Shown here: positions 28,901 to 37,160 of the stretch, in pieces
Numbering within the stretch: position 1 is the first letter of the stretch
How the letters are laid out: each line of letters starts with the position of its first letter
Assembly (NCBI GenBank): GCA_019634635.1
Contig: JAHCBB010000003.1
Location: 124,001-188,000 of the forward strand
DNA: 64,000 nucleotides
Direction of reading: 5' to 3'
Source of the DNA: Verrucomicrobiia bacterium
GTDB taxonomy: Bacteria; Verrucomicrobiota; Verrucomicrobiia; Limisphaerales; UBA9464
Notes under the pieces: generated by a model
Told to the model about the DNA's origin: nothing
Seen by the model: only the letters and a program-made list of their open reading frames with translations
Database searches by the model: none
Translations under genes and position numbers: made by a program

Positions 28901-31759
28901 CCGGGCCTCGTCCCAGGTGAATGCGCCGGGTATCACCTCGAATCGTCCCGGATCCGCAAGCCAAGACCAGCCGGACAACGTCGCCATCGGTGAGGGTTCC
29001 GGCACCACCAGGCTGAAGGAATTGGTGCCCGACAACGGGGGGGACCCGTCGTCGGTGACGCGCACGGAGACCGGGTACACCCCCGGCACGACGGAATCGC
29101 CGGCGCTCCACGTCACCACCCCATCCGCTGTCACGCCCAATCCCTCAGGCCCGGAAATCAGGCTGTGAATCAACTGCTGGGCCGGCAGGTCCGGATCCAC
29201 CGCGCCCAGGTGGAAGCTCACCACGCTTCCCGCGGGAACCACCTCCTCAGAAATCCCGACCGGCACCGGCGCCTGGTTCACCTCGCGGACCACGATCTGG
29301 AACCGGTTCGTCGCCGACAAGGGCGGTACGCCGTCATCGGTGACCCGCACCACCACCTCGTTGGTGGAGGGCCCCTGGGCCTCCGAGGGGATCCAGGCCA
29401 GTTGCCCGTCTCCAGACACCGAGAGCCCGACCGGACCGGCAATCAACTCGAATGCGATTGAGTTTGGTGGGAGGTCCGAGTCCGTCGCCAGCAACTCCAA
29501 CGCGAACTCCGCACCCTCGTCCACCTCCTTATCAGCCACCGGTGCTGGATCCGGTGGCGAATTCACCTCCAATACACGGACCCTGAACTCCTGCGAAGCG
29601 GTCATTCCCTCCGCGTCGCGGACCTCCACCCTCACCGTGTGGTCCCCGGGACCCTGGCTCTCCGTCGGAGTCCACAGGATCTGCCCCCCATCCACCACTG
29701 CCATGCCCTCCGGTGACTCCACCAGCCGATACGTCAGTGTCTCGAGCGCCTGAGTCGGGTGAAGCCCCATCAAGCCAAGCATCCAGGCGGCTCCTTCCGG
29801 CGTCTCTGCATCCCCAATCGGAAGCAGCATGGGACCTGTTTCCTCCAGTTGCAGCACCTGCAGACCGTTCACGATACCCAGCCCAGCCTCGGCCGATCCA
29901 GCGCGGACAACGACCGGCTCCCCCGCCCGGACCACGACCCTCTCAAAGAGCACATACTGACTCCCACGGGTCCATCCGGGCTCCCGCCATCCACTGGATG
30001 TCGTGGTGGATTGAACGCCGAACGAAACACCTCCACTCAACACCTCAAATGTTGAATTGTGAATGTCGAGCTCCCCGTGACCGTAGGCATAAAACGAATA
30101 ATACCCACTCGGCAGGTTCTCCAATCCCACGGCAACAACCGGGTCCGCTCCCAGGGGATACAAGAAAACCCCGAACATCGAATCCTCGACTCCATTGCCC
30201 CAGGCACCCGGTGCATTGGTTATGCCAAGCCTCACACCGGAAAACCTTCCGGATTCATACCTCAGGTTGGCAATCTCTCCTCGGTGGCGATATTCCCCAG
30301 GTTCTCCGTCGCGGCTGTAAAGGTTCCAATAATCCAACGGAGACTCCCCAACGGCTGCAGGGCCCCTTCGCTGCGGTGTATCTTTGACACCAAAGTTCAC
30401 GTTGACCAACCGATCCGGTGGGAGATCTCCCGCACGATAGAGCTGCAGACCGTTGATGAGACCCGAGGAAGCGGCGGCTGGTCTCCCAAGGATCATCAAT
30501 GAATCTCCCCAATGGACTCTGACCTCCCTGAAGACCACGTACTGATCCCCTTCCTTCCATTCTGTCATCCGCCAGGAATCCGACTCGGTTGTCCGCGACA
30601 CGCCGGCGGACCGGGGTCCGGCAATGACTTCGAACTCGACGTTCTGCGCATCCTGCTCGCCATGCCCGTAGCAATAGACCGAATAAACGCCGGGAGGCAG
30701 GGCGTTGAGCGTGACCCGAACCACGGGATCTGCACCCAGCGGATACAGGAAGACTCCGAACATCGGATCAGCGGACCCATTCCCCCAGGCTCCGGGGGCA
30801 TTCTCCACTTCCACGGATGCGCCGGAACGTGCACCCGATGCGTCCCTGAGATCCTCCAGCCTTCCCGAGGAGAGATAGCCCCCCAATCCATCGTCCCTGC
30901 TGTAAAGGTTCCAGAAGTCGTCCCCCGCAATCCCGAAAGCGGCCGGACCGGCTCGTGTCGGCGTGTCATCAATGCCAAAATTGATATTGATCAATCGTCG
31001 CTGAAAATTGTCATCAACCCGGTGGATCTGAATCCCGTTGATCACCCCGAATTGGCCGCTGCCAGGATGCGCTAGAATCACCAGGGGTTCCCGCGGACCG
31101 AGGACGACATTTTCAAAATGCACGTACTGGTCTCCATGGTTCCACTCTGTTGACCGCCAGGCGGCGCCCGTGGTCGTGCGCAGGCTCCCCAGACTTTGCG
31201 AACCGGCGAAGATTTCAAACTCCGTGTTCAGCGAGTCGGTGTCGCCATGTCCGAAGCAATAGATTTGATAGGTTCCAGGCGGCAAATTGGTCACGGTCAC
31301 ACTAACCACCCGATCCGTCCCCAAGGGGTGCAGGAAGACTCCGTACATCGGATCCTCAACCCCATTGCCCCACGCCCCGGGGGCATTGGAAACCACCAGG
31401 CCGGCATCCGTCACCATTCCCAGAGAGTTCTTGAGCCCAGCAATCACCCCGCGTTCGAGGTAGCCGCCACTTCCATCGTCGCGGCTGTAGAGGTTCCAAT
31501 GGTCCTCTGTGGAGAGTCCGAATGCAGCGGGGCCGGTCCGATTGGGAGTGTCATTGACTCCAAAATTGACGTTGATCAACTCACCTGCGGGTCCGGCGGC
31601 ACCTTGGAAACCGACCGGATCTCGCCTGTTTGAGGGCGGCCAGAACTCCGCTGCGGCCGCGGATGCCATTCCGGATGTTGAGAGCAGCACTCCGAGGATG
31701 ACGAACACGAATTCGAAGACCCCGGGGGTGCTCCGGAACCATCCTGGCCGGTTGGACAT
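25922..31759 (-). CDS. Giant secreted mosaic protein with lectin and Ig-like repeats
   Basis: Product of 1945 residues beginning MSNRPGWFRSTPGVFEFVFV with a secretion signal cut near ASAAAAEF. Three tandem domains of about 193 residues follow (about 60-640), each opening with NFGVNDTPNRTGPAAFG or a close variant. Next come cadherin/He_PIG-type Ig repeats with the motif TDDGVPPLSATNRF. A C-type-lectin-like domain lies at about 920-1050 (FTWDEARSDAAVRGGHLATF, WSPGEPNHLGEDR) and a concanavalin-like domain at about 1150-1400 (DGFSFNFARVGD, NIHVDNLRLGV). More Ig repeats run to a short C-terminal tail, EPSFWHVRGE. Probably a cell-surface adhesin or polysaccharide-binding protein. The N-terminal third is visibly poorer in G+C than the rest. 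Confidence 0.88.
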   Translation of the reverse strand: MSNRPGWFRSTPGVFEFVFVILGVLLSTSGMASAAAAEFWPPSNRRDPVGFQGAAGPAGELINVNFGVNDTPNRTGPAAFGLSTEDHWNLYSRDDGSGGYLERGVIAGLKNSLGMVTDAGLVVSNAPGAWGNGVEDPMYGVFLHPLGTDRVVSVTVTNLPPGTYQIYCFGHGDTDSLNTEFEIFAGSQSLGSLRTTTGAAWRSTEWNHGDQYVHFENVVLGPREPLVILAHPGSGQFGVINGIQIHRVDDNFQRRLININFGIDDTPTRAGPAAFGIAGDDFWNLYSRDDGLGGYLSSGRLEDLRDASGARSGASVEVENAPGAWGNGSADPMFGVFLYPLGADPVVRVTLNALPPGVYSVYCYGHGEQDAQNVEFEVIAGPRSAGVSRTTESDSWRMTEWKEGDQYVVFREVRVHWGDSLMILGRPAAASSGLINGLQLYRAGDLPPDRLVNVNFGVKDTPQRRGPAAVGESPLDYWNLYSRDGEPGEYRHRGEIANLRYESGRFSGVRLGITNAPGAWGNGVEDSMFGVFLYPLGADPVVAVGLENLPSGYYSFYAYGHGELDIHNSTFEVLSGGVSFGVQSTTTSSGWREPGWTRGSQYVLFERVVVRAGEPVVVRAGSAEAGLGIVNGLQVLQLEETGPMLLPIGDAETPEGAAWMLGLMGLHPTQALETLTYRLVESPEGMAVVDGGQILWTPTESQGPGDHTVRVEVRDAEGMTASQEFRVRVLEVNSPPDPAPVADKEVDEGAEFALELLATDSDLPPNSIAFELIAGPVGLSVSGDGQLAWIPSEAQGPSTNEVVVRVTDDGVPPLSATNRFQIVVREVNQAPVPVGISEEVVPAGSVVSFHLGAVDPDLPAQQLIHSLISGPEGLGVTADGVVTWSAGDSVVPGVYPVSVRVTDDGSPPLSGTNSFSLVVPEPSPMATLSGWSWLADPGRFEVIPGAFTWDEARSDAAVRGGHLATFGSLAEWEAGRRAWEDQGGRVWLGGLRSGDDTNPRLGWAWITGEPWRFEAWSPGEPNHLGEDRLDLFPWGAWNNASGDTRLGYLMEHPDRGGVRAFAPVTVDEGETFGVALRWSGPPEGGRRGTVELVLGPDGMVLTPTGALIWTPTEAQGPSTNEVVLRVTGDGAPATDVTFQVRVLEGNQAPWVASEWFLDFETDPAAFGTLAGSTEAAWALTGGNPGGFLGLTYSRTNRYTALVFPAIPDPDAVIAGFRMSCDLRSGNGTRERAADGFSFNFARVGDPVLESPENHSGYAGDWGAETGTRTGIAISFDTWSGNYFPGDPGDTNDIEGLIVRVDNVTVAKIPLPTRNGAATDPGSPQTGPHDPEYWAAGGYFLHPAAWATLSWQPLVLELSPDGRFSAWWKGAALVEDLDVGFEAGRGRFVLAGRTGGSDGNIHVDNLRLGVVVRHELDEEVAWTLPLDASDPDLPPQVLNHEVVAGPSGLGVNAAGALVWTPAEDQGPSTNTVIVRVRDTGSPPLTVTTTHQLVVREVNRPPVMASVPEQAVDENTEFGLTLLATDPDLPVQSLAFSLVDGPEGMTLAPGGALRWTPGEADGPSTVVAQVRVTDDGVPPLSATNRIVIVVREVNEAPVFTPVPDQAVDEGVPWSLALEATDPDWPVQRLQFLLVAGPAGLTVSSTGVMTWIPGEADGPGEFEVQVAVRDDGTPPRTTVQRFRVTVREVNEPPVIAPVPDQELDEHTELRLTLRATDPNLPPQAVTFSLAGGPAGMTVTPGGELRWTPGEADGPSTVIAEVRVTDDGVPPLSVTNRLVITVREVNEPPVLDPVADLVAMAGAPFEWLLTGSDPDLPAQPLTFALVSGPAGLAIGRDGWLRWTPPPTAAPSTNEATVALLDGTLSVRGAFRIVVVESIQLQIEPPRADGRMVLKIRAPLLKPIVVEQATVLGDWTEFQRLLGLGMESPIELLLSPGAGSEPSFWHVRGE

Positions 31760-31908
31760 GATATGGATTCGCAATGGGTTGGGCCGCCTCGCCGAGGTCG
31801 TCCGAGAATCAGGGTTCGACCACCTCTTAACGAAGGCTATTGCCACAGCGGCCCTGCTGTCAATCACCCTTTCCAGAATCCGCACAAACATCCGGGCGTT
31901 CAACAAAT

Positions 31909-32622
31909 TCAGTCATTCTGACGGCGTTGCCCGAGCAGAAGCGAGCAGTTCCAGGCGAGAAACTCCCTCACCAGCGGCACCCGCATGATCCATTCAACCT
32001 CCGTATAGTACCTGGGCGCCATCCTGATCACCCGGAATGCCGTCTGGTCCCTGAGGGTGCCGAGGATGGATCCGATGTAGGTGGGAAAGAGGTTGACGTA
32101 GGGTTTGTGGAAGCGGGGACGCCTCGCCAGGGCGTCGTAAAGGCGAGGTCCAAGCCGCGGACCCAGATAATGCAGCGGGGAGAATTCGTGCCCGCCCCAG
32201 GGCGATAGCCAGTTGGTCCAGCTCAGATAGAATAGACCGTCCGGCTTGAGCAAACAGTGGGCGTCCTTGAGGAAGCGCCCGGGCGCGGACAGGTGCTCCA
32301 GGACGTTGGAGCACACCACGAGGTCATACCGGCCCAGGGAGTCCAGGGGATCCCGGTCGAGATCTACCTTGAGAAACGTGTGCTGGCGATATTCGGGTCG
32401 GAGGAAATTGTCGGCATCTGCAAATGTGACCGGGCATCCAGACTTCTCGAGCCGGCCTCCAAAGATGCCATGCCCACAACCCAGATCAAGGACCTCGGTT
32501 TGCGCGCCCAACGGCACTCCACTGCTCGCAATCCAGCGGATCGCATCGCTCGCCTGAAGCCGGTAGAACTCTTCATCATCTCCGTGACGCGCAAACCGCC
32601 ACATGAGCTGTGTCAGGATCAT
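31909..32622 (-). CDS. SAM-dependent methyltransferase (polysaccharide cluster)
   Basis: Product of 237 residues. The class I methyltransferase motif I is VLDLGCGHGIFGGRLE, followed by YDLVVCSNVLEHLSAPGRFL (motif II/post-II). The start is fixed by an ATGA overlap with the stop of the upstream gene (32619-33218), which indicates translational coupling; the frame is open further up but only through that gene. The C-terminal part is longer than a minimal fold and resembles methyltransferases in O-antigen and exopolysaccharide clusters. The acceptor is unknown. Last gene of a three-methyltransferase run. Confidence 0.82.
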   Translation of the reverse strand: MILTQLMWRFARHGDDEEFYRLQASDAIRWIASSGVPLGAQTEVLDLGCGHGIFGGRLEKSGCPVTFADADNFLRPEYRQHTFLKVDLDRDPLDSLGRYDLVVCSNVLEHLSAPGRFLKDAHCLLKPDGLFYLSWTNWLSPWGGHEFSPLHYLGPRLGPRLYDALARRPRFHKPYVNLFPTYIGSILGTLRDQTAFRVIRMAPRYYTEVEWIMRVPLVREFLAWNCSLLLGQRRQND

Positions 32623-33218
32623 GAACTCACCCCCTTCTGGCTCACCCGGAGCCGAAACCAGACTTCTTCGGGTGTCAGCCACGTGGCGAAGAACCGTTCG
32701 TAGATCACCGGTTCGAGATTGATCGGGGCGTTCAGCCACCGCAGGAGTGCGAAATTCGAGAAGTGAAAGCGCTTATCCTCGACCCGGAACCGTGCCGGTG
32801 AACCGTAGTTGGTCCGGTGCCCCAGTTTCCATCGCTCGTAGAAGCGCAGGGAACGGCTGGAGATGTCCTCGTAATTGTCAAAGGACCGGATGCCGAACGG
32901 GATGCGGTGGTCCGGTTCGGAGTAGTATTTGGTGCTCAGGAAGAAGGGCACCCGCACGACGACCAAGGCGCCCGGCCGGCAGACCCTCCAGATCTCCGTC
33001 ACGGTCGCGTTGAAGTTGGCGAGATGCTCCAGGATGTGACTGGCCAGGACCTCGTCAAAGTGGTTGTCCGGAAAGGGCCACGGATGACGGTTCAGGTCAC
33101 ACACGGTGTTCCCCCCGTAATCCACGGTGTCCAAGTTGACCCAGCCGGCCCGCAGATCGAGGCCACATCCGATGTTCAGGCGCCGGGCTTCCGGCACGGT
33201 TTCCGGTGTCAGGTTCAT
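32619..33218 (-). CDS. SAM-dependent methyltransferase (polysaccharide cluster)
   Basis: Product of 199 residues with a compact fold: RRLNIGCGLDLRAGWVNLDT (SAM-binding motif I), WPFPDNHFDEVLASHILEHL and WRVCRPGALVVVRVPFF. It overlaps both neighbours by 4 bp (ATGA junctions at 33215-33218 and 32619-32622), so the three methyltransferases are made from one transcript. Relatives often sit in lipopolysaccharide or glycan clusters and may methylate a sugar; not shown directly here. Confidence 0.85.
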   Translation of the reverse strand: MNLTPETVPEARRLNIGCGLDLRAGWVNLDTVDYGGNTVCDLNRHPWPFPDNHFDEVLASHILEHLANFNATVTEIWRVCRPGALVVVRVPFFLSTKYYSEPDHRIPFGIRSFDNYEDISSRSLRFYERWKLGHRTNYGSPARFRVEDKRFHFSNFALLRWLNAPINLEPVIYERFFATWLTPEEVWFRLRVSQKGVSS

Positions 33219-34042
33219 CGGGCGTGGCTGGACGGATCCGCGGACTCGGGGGACCGGAATTCAGCAACCACCAGTGCATTCCCAAAAGCGTGCGGCCGGT
33301 TGTAGTGCGTCGCCAGATAGCGCGCCTCGTCACAGACCTCCCAACGGCCCCAGGTGGCCCGCCAATAAAAGTGCCGGCGGGCGGCGCCAAACCGGTTGCC
33401 GGCGACCAGGGCATCGAATGCCGGGTTGTATCCGGACGCCGCGGTGAGCACCAGCCGCCCCCCCGGATTCAACCAGCCCCGGCTCCGATGGATGGCCTCC
33501 AGGATGCGTGCGCCGGTCGGATCCCGGTCGTCGTCATCGAACCCGATGTGCTCGTAGGTGGACACCGACAGAATGAGGTCAAAGGAACGCCCGGGGTTCC
33601 AAGAAAGAATGTCCTCGTTCACCACGCCGACACCGGCCTCGAATTTGTCGAGCACCGTGTGCCTCACGGGCAGGTAGTGGGAAAGCACGTTGCCGACTTC
33701 CAGCAGACGTTCAGAAGCGATTCCCTCGATGACGGCACGCGCGATGGGAATCTCGAGCGCCCGCTCGTTGGCCCAGGTGACATTGTACCGGTGGTAGCCG
33801 TACGGCAGCATCCGGCCCTCGAAGGGAAATTCGCGGCGTGGCAACAGCGGGATCAGCACCGGGCCGACCCCCATGCGCAGCGGGATGAGGAACACCTCGG
33901 CCAACCCGTTCCGCCGGACGCAAAAGGCAATGCGCGACCAGAGGCCTTGGTACGGATGCTTCATGGAGTCGCGACAGCGGGCCGACTCTGACCCGACCGC
34001 CCGTCGAGTCAAATGCAGGACAAGCTTCAGGCGGGTTTCCAT
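33215..34042 (-). CDS. Methyltransferase-like protein (polysaccharide cluster)
   Basis: About 275 residues starting METRLKLVLHL. The SAM-binding glycine motif is altered (SERLLEVGNVLSHYLPVRHT) but the following strands are typical (FDLILSVSTYEHIGFDDDDR, GWLNPGGRLVLTAASGYNPA). An ATG at 33964 (MKHPYQGLWS) is a possible shorter start, and the frame is open for another 25 codons upstream. First gene of the overlapping methyltransferase trio and divergent from the glycosyltransferase at 34173. Likely modifies a sugar or lipid-linked glycan. Confidence 0.75.
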   Translation of the reverse strand: METRLKLVLHLTRRAVGSESARCRDSMKHPYQGLWSRIAFCVRRNGLAEVFLIPLRMGVGPVLIPLLPRREFPFEGRMLPYGYHRYNVTWANERALEIPIARAVIEGIASERLLEVGNVLSHYLPVRHTVLDKFEAGVGVVNEDILSWNPGRSFDLILSVSTYEHIGFDDDDRDPTGARILEAIHRSRGWLNPGGRLVLTAASGYNPAFDALVAGNRFGAARRHFYWRATWGRWEVCDEARYLATHYNRPHAFGNALVVAEFRSPESADPSSHAR

Positions 34043-34069
34043 GCCATTCCGGGGGGGGCTCCCCGCGCG

Positions 34070-34110
34070 GCTCAGGAGGACCTTTGCCCCACCGGGGGGT
34101 GACCCGGGAG
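34070..34110 (+). repeat. R1 repeat fragment
   Basis: CAGGAGGACCTTTGCCCCAC followed by CGGGGGGTGACCCGGGAG resembles the 3' end of R1 B units. It is short and lies in the divergent promoter region between the methyltransferase and glycosyltransferase genes, so it may be a relic. Confidence 0.5.
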
Positions 34111-34172
34111 ATGACACTCCGCGGCCGTCCTGTGGACGGGATCAGCATTGAAGGTTCGTGCACCGGCCCGGC

Positions 34173-35369
34173 ATGGTCGGTGCGCCAGTGCGAGTTCTGA
34201 TTGTCTACAACACCGCGCTCGACGGCCGGTCGGTGTCGGGAGTGCAGCGGCATTTCGCGGGCGTCACCCGCCACTGGGTCGCGGGCGGGCACACCGTGGA
34301 TTTCCTGGTGGCGCGCGCGGCGTGGCCGGTATTCCGCGATCTCTATCCCCACGCACAGCTGATCAGCCCGGACAACTGGTTCGATGCCACCGGGTGGCTG
34401 AACAAGACGTGGCGATACGTTTTTCCCTACGGATGGCGGATGATCAGCGCGCACAGGGTCCCGATGGCGTCGGGCTACGACATGATTTACGCCTGCTGTC
34501 AGGCGATCTTTGAAACCTACCCGTCGCGGGTCCTTGCGCGACGCCTCGGGGCCGCCTTTGGCGCCAAGGTGCATCACGTCCTGGATGCGCAGCAGAGCCG
34601 TGCCGGATTCTTCGACCGGCTGTACCTCCTCTCGGAACGCTGGAGCACGCGCCTGCTGAACCGTCATGCCGACGTCATCCTGTGCAGCACCCCGCCGGTG
34701 GCCGCGGACTTCGCACGCCTGGAACGGCGCCTCGGACTGACACCACGAGTCACGGCAGTGGTCGGATACGGCCTGGACTTCTCGGAGGTGGCCTACAGTG
34801 CCGGGGCCCCCAAGGAATTCGATGCCGTCCTGCTCGGTCGCATCCACCGTCACAAGGGGGTGTTCGACGTGCCGGCCCTCTGGGGCGCCGTGCTGGCCCG
34901 GCGTCCGGAGGCCCGCCTCCTGGTGATCGGAGAGGGACCGGACCGCGCGGAACTGGAACGTCGGTGCACCACCGCCGGATTCGGCGACCGCATCCACTTC
35001 ACCGGCGGGATCGCGGATGCTGAAAAGAACCGGCTCATGTCCCGATGCCGGGTGGGACTGAGTCTCTCCCGAGAGGAAGGCTGGGGCCTGTCCGTCACCG
35101 AATGCCTCGGCTTTGGCATGCCGGTGGTTGCGATGCACCTGCCCATCTTCGATCACGTGTTTCCCGGCCAGGTGGACCTGGTGCCGATGGGGGACACCGC
35201 CCGGGCCGCGGCGCGGGTGGTTCACTGGCTTGCGGACGATGCCGCGCGACTGCAGCAGTCGCGGCGCGGTCGGGATTTTGTCGAACAATACGACTACGCC
35301 CCGGTCGCCCAGGCCGAGATGGAAGCCCTGGAGGCCGGCGTCGCGGCTCATCGCAGCCGGCGCCGTTGA
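34173..35369 (+). CDS. Glycosyltransferase, GT4-like
   Basis: Product of about 398 residues with a GT-B fold. The N-terminal half starts VRVLIVYNTALDGRSVSGVQ. The C-terminal nucleotide-sugar site shows VLLGRIHRHKGVFDVPAL, LVIGEGPDRAELERR, VGLSLSREEGWGLSVTECLG and FGMPVVA. This is the retaining GT4 arrangement, in which EX7E becomes E-EGWGLSVTE. The donor and acceptor sugars are unknown. The ATG at 34173 was preferred to a GTG at 34158. It stands with the methyltransferase trio in a glycan synthesis region. Confidence 0.87.
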   Translation: MVGAPVRVLIVYNTALDGRSVSGVQRHFAGVTRHWVAGGHTVDFLVARAAWPVFRDLYPHAQLISPDNWFDATGWLNKTWRYVFPYGWRMISAHRVPMASGYDMIYACCQAIFETYPSRVLARRLGAAFGAKVHHVLDAQQSRAGFFDRLYLLSERWSTRLLNRHADVILCSTPPVAADFARLERRLGLTPRVTAVVGYGLDFSEVAYSAGAPKEFDAVLLGRIHRHKGVFDVPALWGAVLARRPEARLLVIGEGPDRAELERRCTTAGFGDRIHFTGGIADAEKNRLMSRCRVGLSLSREEGWGLSVTECLGFGMPVVAMHLPIFDHVFPGQVDLVPMGDTARAAARVVHWLADDAARLQQSRRGRDFVEQYDYAPVAQAEMEALEAGVAAHRSRRR

Positions 35370-35534
35370 ATCTGAACGGGGGCGCCGGCATTCCGAGAGG
35401 ATCGCCCGGAGACCCAAGGGACACTCATTTCGACCGGATTTGTTCGTTTCCGACCAATGCCGACGAAGGAGCGATCCTGGCGGTCCGCCGGAATCGGGAG
35501 TGTTCAATTCAGACCCCCGCGATAGCCTGCCCGC

Positions 35535-35915
35535 ATGACGGGTCGCATATCGGCCGGGCAGCGGTTTCAGATCGGAGCTTCGCTGCTGCCGCCCGTCGCA
35601 TTGCTCTGGGCGGCGGCGCGTGCCGGGTGGGTGCCCGTGCCTCCCGTGGCGTGCCTGGTGGCAATGCCTCTCGTCGTCCTGCTGGGCCTGGTCATCCCCA
35701 GGCCCTTTCAGGGCTGGCACCGGGGTGTTCAGCGGATCCAATCCTGGATCGGCCACCGACTCCTCGCACTCGTGCTGGGCCTAATCTTCGTGCTGATTCT
35801 CGTGCCGACCGCTCTGCTGCTGCGGCTCCTCGGACGCTCGTTTCTTGAGGCGCCGTCAGGACCCTCGTTCTGGAGGCGCGCCCGCCCCCCCGGTTCCCTG
35901 CGCGATCCGTTCTGA
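35535..35915 (+). CDS. SxtJ-like small membrane protein
   Basis: Product of 126 residues. Hydrophobic segments lie at about 14-27, 34-52 and 74-97 (HRLLALVLGLIFVLILVPTA), followed by LLLRLLGRSFLEA. The helix followed by a P-x-x-LLLRLLG motif resembles SxtJ-type membrane proteins that accompany glycan or carbamoyltransferase genes. Its last 60 bp overlap the end of lepB on the opposite strand (35856-35915). The match is from memory of the pattern and is moderate. Confidence 0.6.
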   Translation: MTGRISAGQRFQIGASLLPPVALLWAAARAGWVPVPPVACLVAMPLVVLLGLVIPRPFQGWHRGVQRIQSWIGHRLLALVLGLIFVLILVPTALLLRLLGRSFLEAPSGPSFWRRARPPGSLRDPF

Positions 35916-36452
35916 GGGGAGGTTGCGGCTCTCCTTCGCTGGCGAAATGGAAGAACGCGCCGGAAACACCACCCGCCCCATCAACCGGTCGCGATGCACC
36001 ACCGCGTGGACCAGGGCATCCGGTGGAAGCTCCCGATTGTCTCCCAGCAGGGCGTAGCGGTCGGCGGGCAGGCGGCCCGGCTCGATTTGCAAAGATCCTT
36101 CGCGAACCGGATGCCACTCCGGCACGGAAACGCCGTCCACCTGCACCTGCCCGTCGCGCACGGCGATCAGCTCGCCCGGAAGGCCGACCACTCGTTTGAC
36201 CATCCAGTCCGCCTGGTGCCTCGCTACCACGACGTCACCCCGCCCCGGAACCGACCGGTGGTAGGCCCAGCGGTCCACGACCAGGAGATTTCCGGACGCG
36301 TACGTGGGCAGCATGCTGTCTCCGACCACCCAGATCAGCCGGTATCGGAGGGAGAACAGCCCGACCAGGGACAGCACGGCGGCGAGGACCCACAGTCGCC
36401 GGGCGCGATCGCCGCGCCGACGCCCCTTAGAGAACGGACGACGGAAGGTCAT
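35856..36452 (-). CDS. lepB: Signal peptidase I
   Basis: Product of 198 residues. A single N-terminal transmembrane helix (RLWVLAAVLSLVGLFSLRY) is followed by the catalytic serine box VGDSMLPTYASGNLLVVDR and the lysine box MVKRVVGLPGELIAVRDGQV, then RYALLGDNRELPPDAL. It removes signal peptides at the outer face of the inner membrane. It overlaps the upstream gene by 26 bp (36427-36452) and the convergent membrane gene by 60 bp at its 3' end. Whether it is the main or an accessory signal peptidase cannot be told. Confidence 0.9.
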   Translation of the reverse strand: MTFRRPFSKGRRRGDRARRLWVLAAVLSLVGLFSLRYRLIWVVGDSMLPTYASGNLLVVDRWAYHRSVPGRGDVVVARHQADWMVKRVVGLPGELIAVRDGQVQVDGVSVPEWHPVREGSLQIEPGRLPADRYALLGDNRELPPDALVHAVVHRDRLMGRVVFPARSSISPAKESRNLPSERIAQGTGGAGAPPERGS

Positions 36453-37059
36453 GGGGGTTCAGGCGCACGAGCGGGAGGGTGATTTGCAGTTTGCCCGGAA
36501 ACTCCAGGGGAATCTCCAGCACGTGTCGCAGCACCGCGGCCACTTCGGACTCCCGTCCGACCCTGGCGGCGATGTCCACGGCGTCGCGCGCGAACAGGCC
36601 GATGACCTCCTCAGTGGGACGCCGGTACGCGAAATCCAGGTAGGCATCGAGCCAGCGGTCATGGGCCGCAGTTCGCCGCAACAGGAGAAGGTAATCCTGC
36701 AGCACCGGCGCCTCGCCCGGAGTATCGCGGAATTCGCGGCAGGCTCGCTCGAGGTCCGCAAGCATTTCCATCCAGCGCGCATCGCCGGACACCGGGGTCA
36801 CGGCACCCTGGAGGAGGCGCACCCGCGCCTCGGAGCGGTAGAGCTGGGCGAGGCCTGCAAGTTCGGCGCGTGCGACCTCGACCAGGGAAAAGGACCGGGC
36901 ATGGACGAAATCTTCCAGGTTCCAGGTCCGGCCCGAGACTGTGGTCACCGTGGTGGCCATCCGATACCCGCGGACCCACCACCCCGCCATCGCTCCAACG
37001 AGTGACGCCAGCAATCCACCGAACAGCACCGCCATCCAACGTCTCCGGGAAAGTCTCAT
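36427..37059 (-). CDS. Membrane-anchored protein of unknown function
   Basis: Product of 210 residues, not recognised. An N-terminal helix (WMAVLFGGLLASLVGAMAGW) anchors a helical domain with several leucine- and alanine-rich stretches (SLVEVARAELAGLAQLYRSE, QDYLLLLRRTAAHDRWLDAY). It overlaps the start of lepB by 26 bp, which suggests cotranslation, but no functional link is evident. Confidence 0.65.
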   Translation of the reverse strand: MRLSRRRWMAVLFGGLLASLVGAMAGWWVRGYRMATTVTTVSGRTWNLEDFVHARSFSLVEVARAELAGLAQLYRSEARVRLLQGAVTPVSGDARWMEMLADLERACREFRDTPGEAPVLQDYLLLLRRTAAHDRWLDAYLDFAYRRPTEEVIGLFARDAVDIAARVGRESEVAAVLRHVLEIPLEFPGKLQITLPLVRLNPHDLPSSVL

Positions 37060-37160
37060 GATTCGTCAACGGACCGGAATTCATCTCCGGCAACCCGCCG
37101 CCATGTGACGACCCGGTTCTCCCGCGATTGGTTTCAACTGAACTGAGAGACCCGTCCGGG

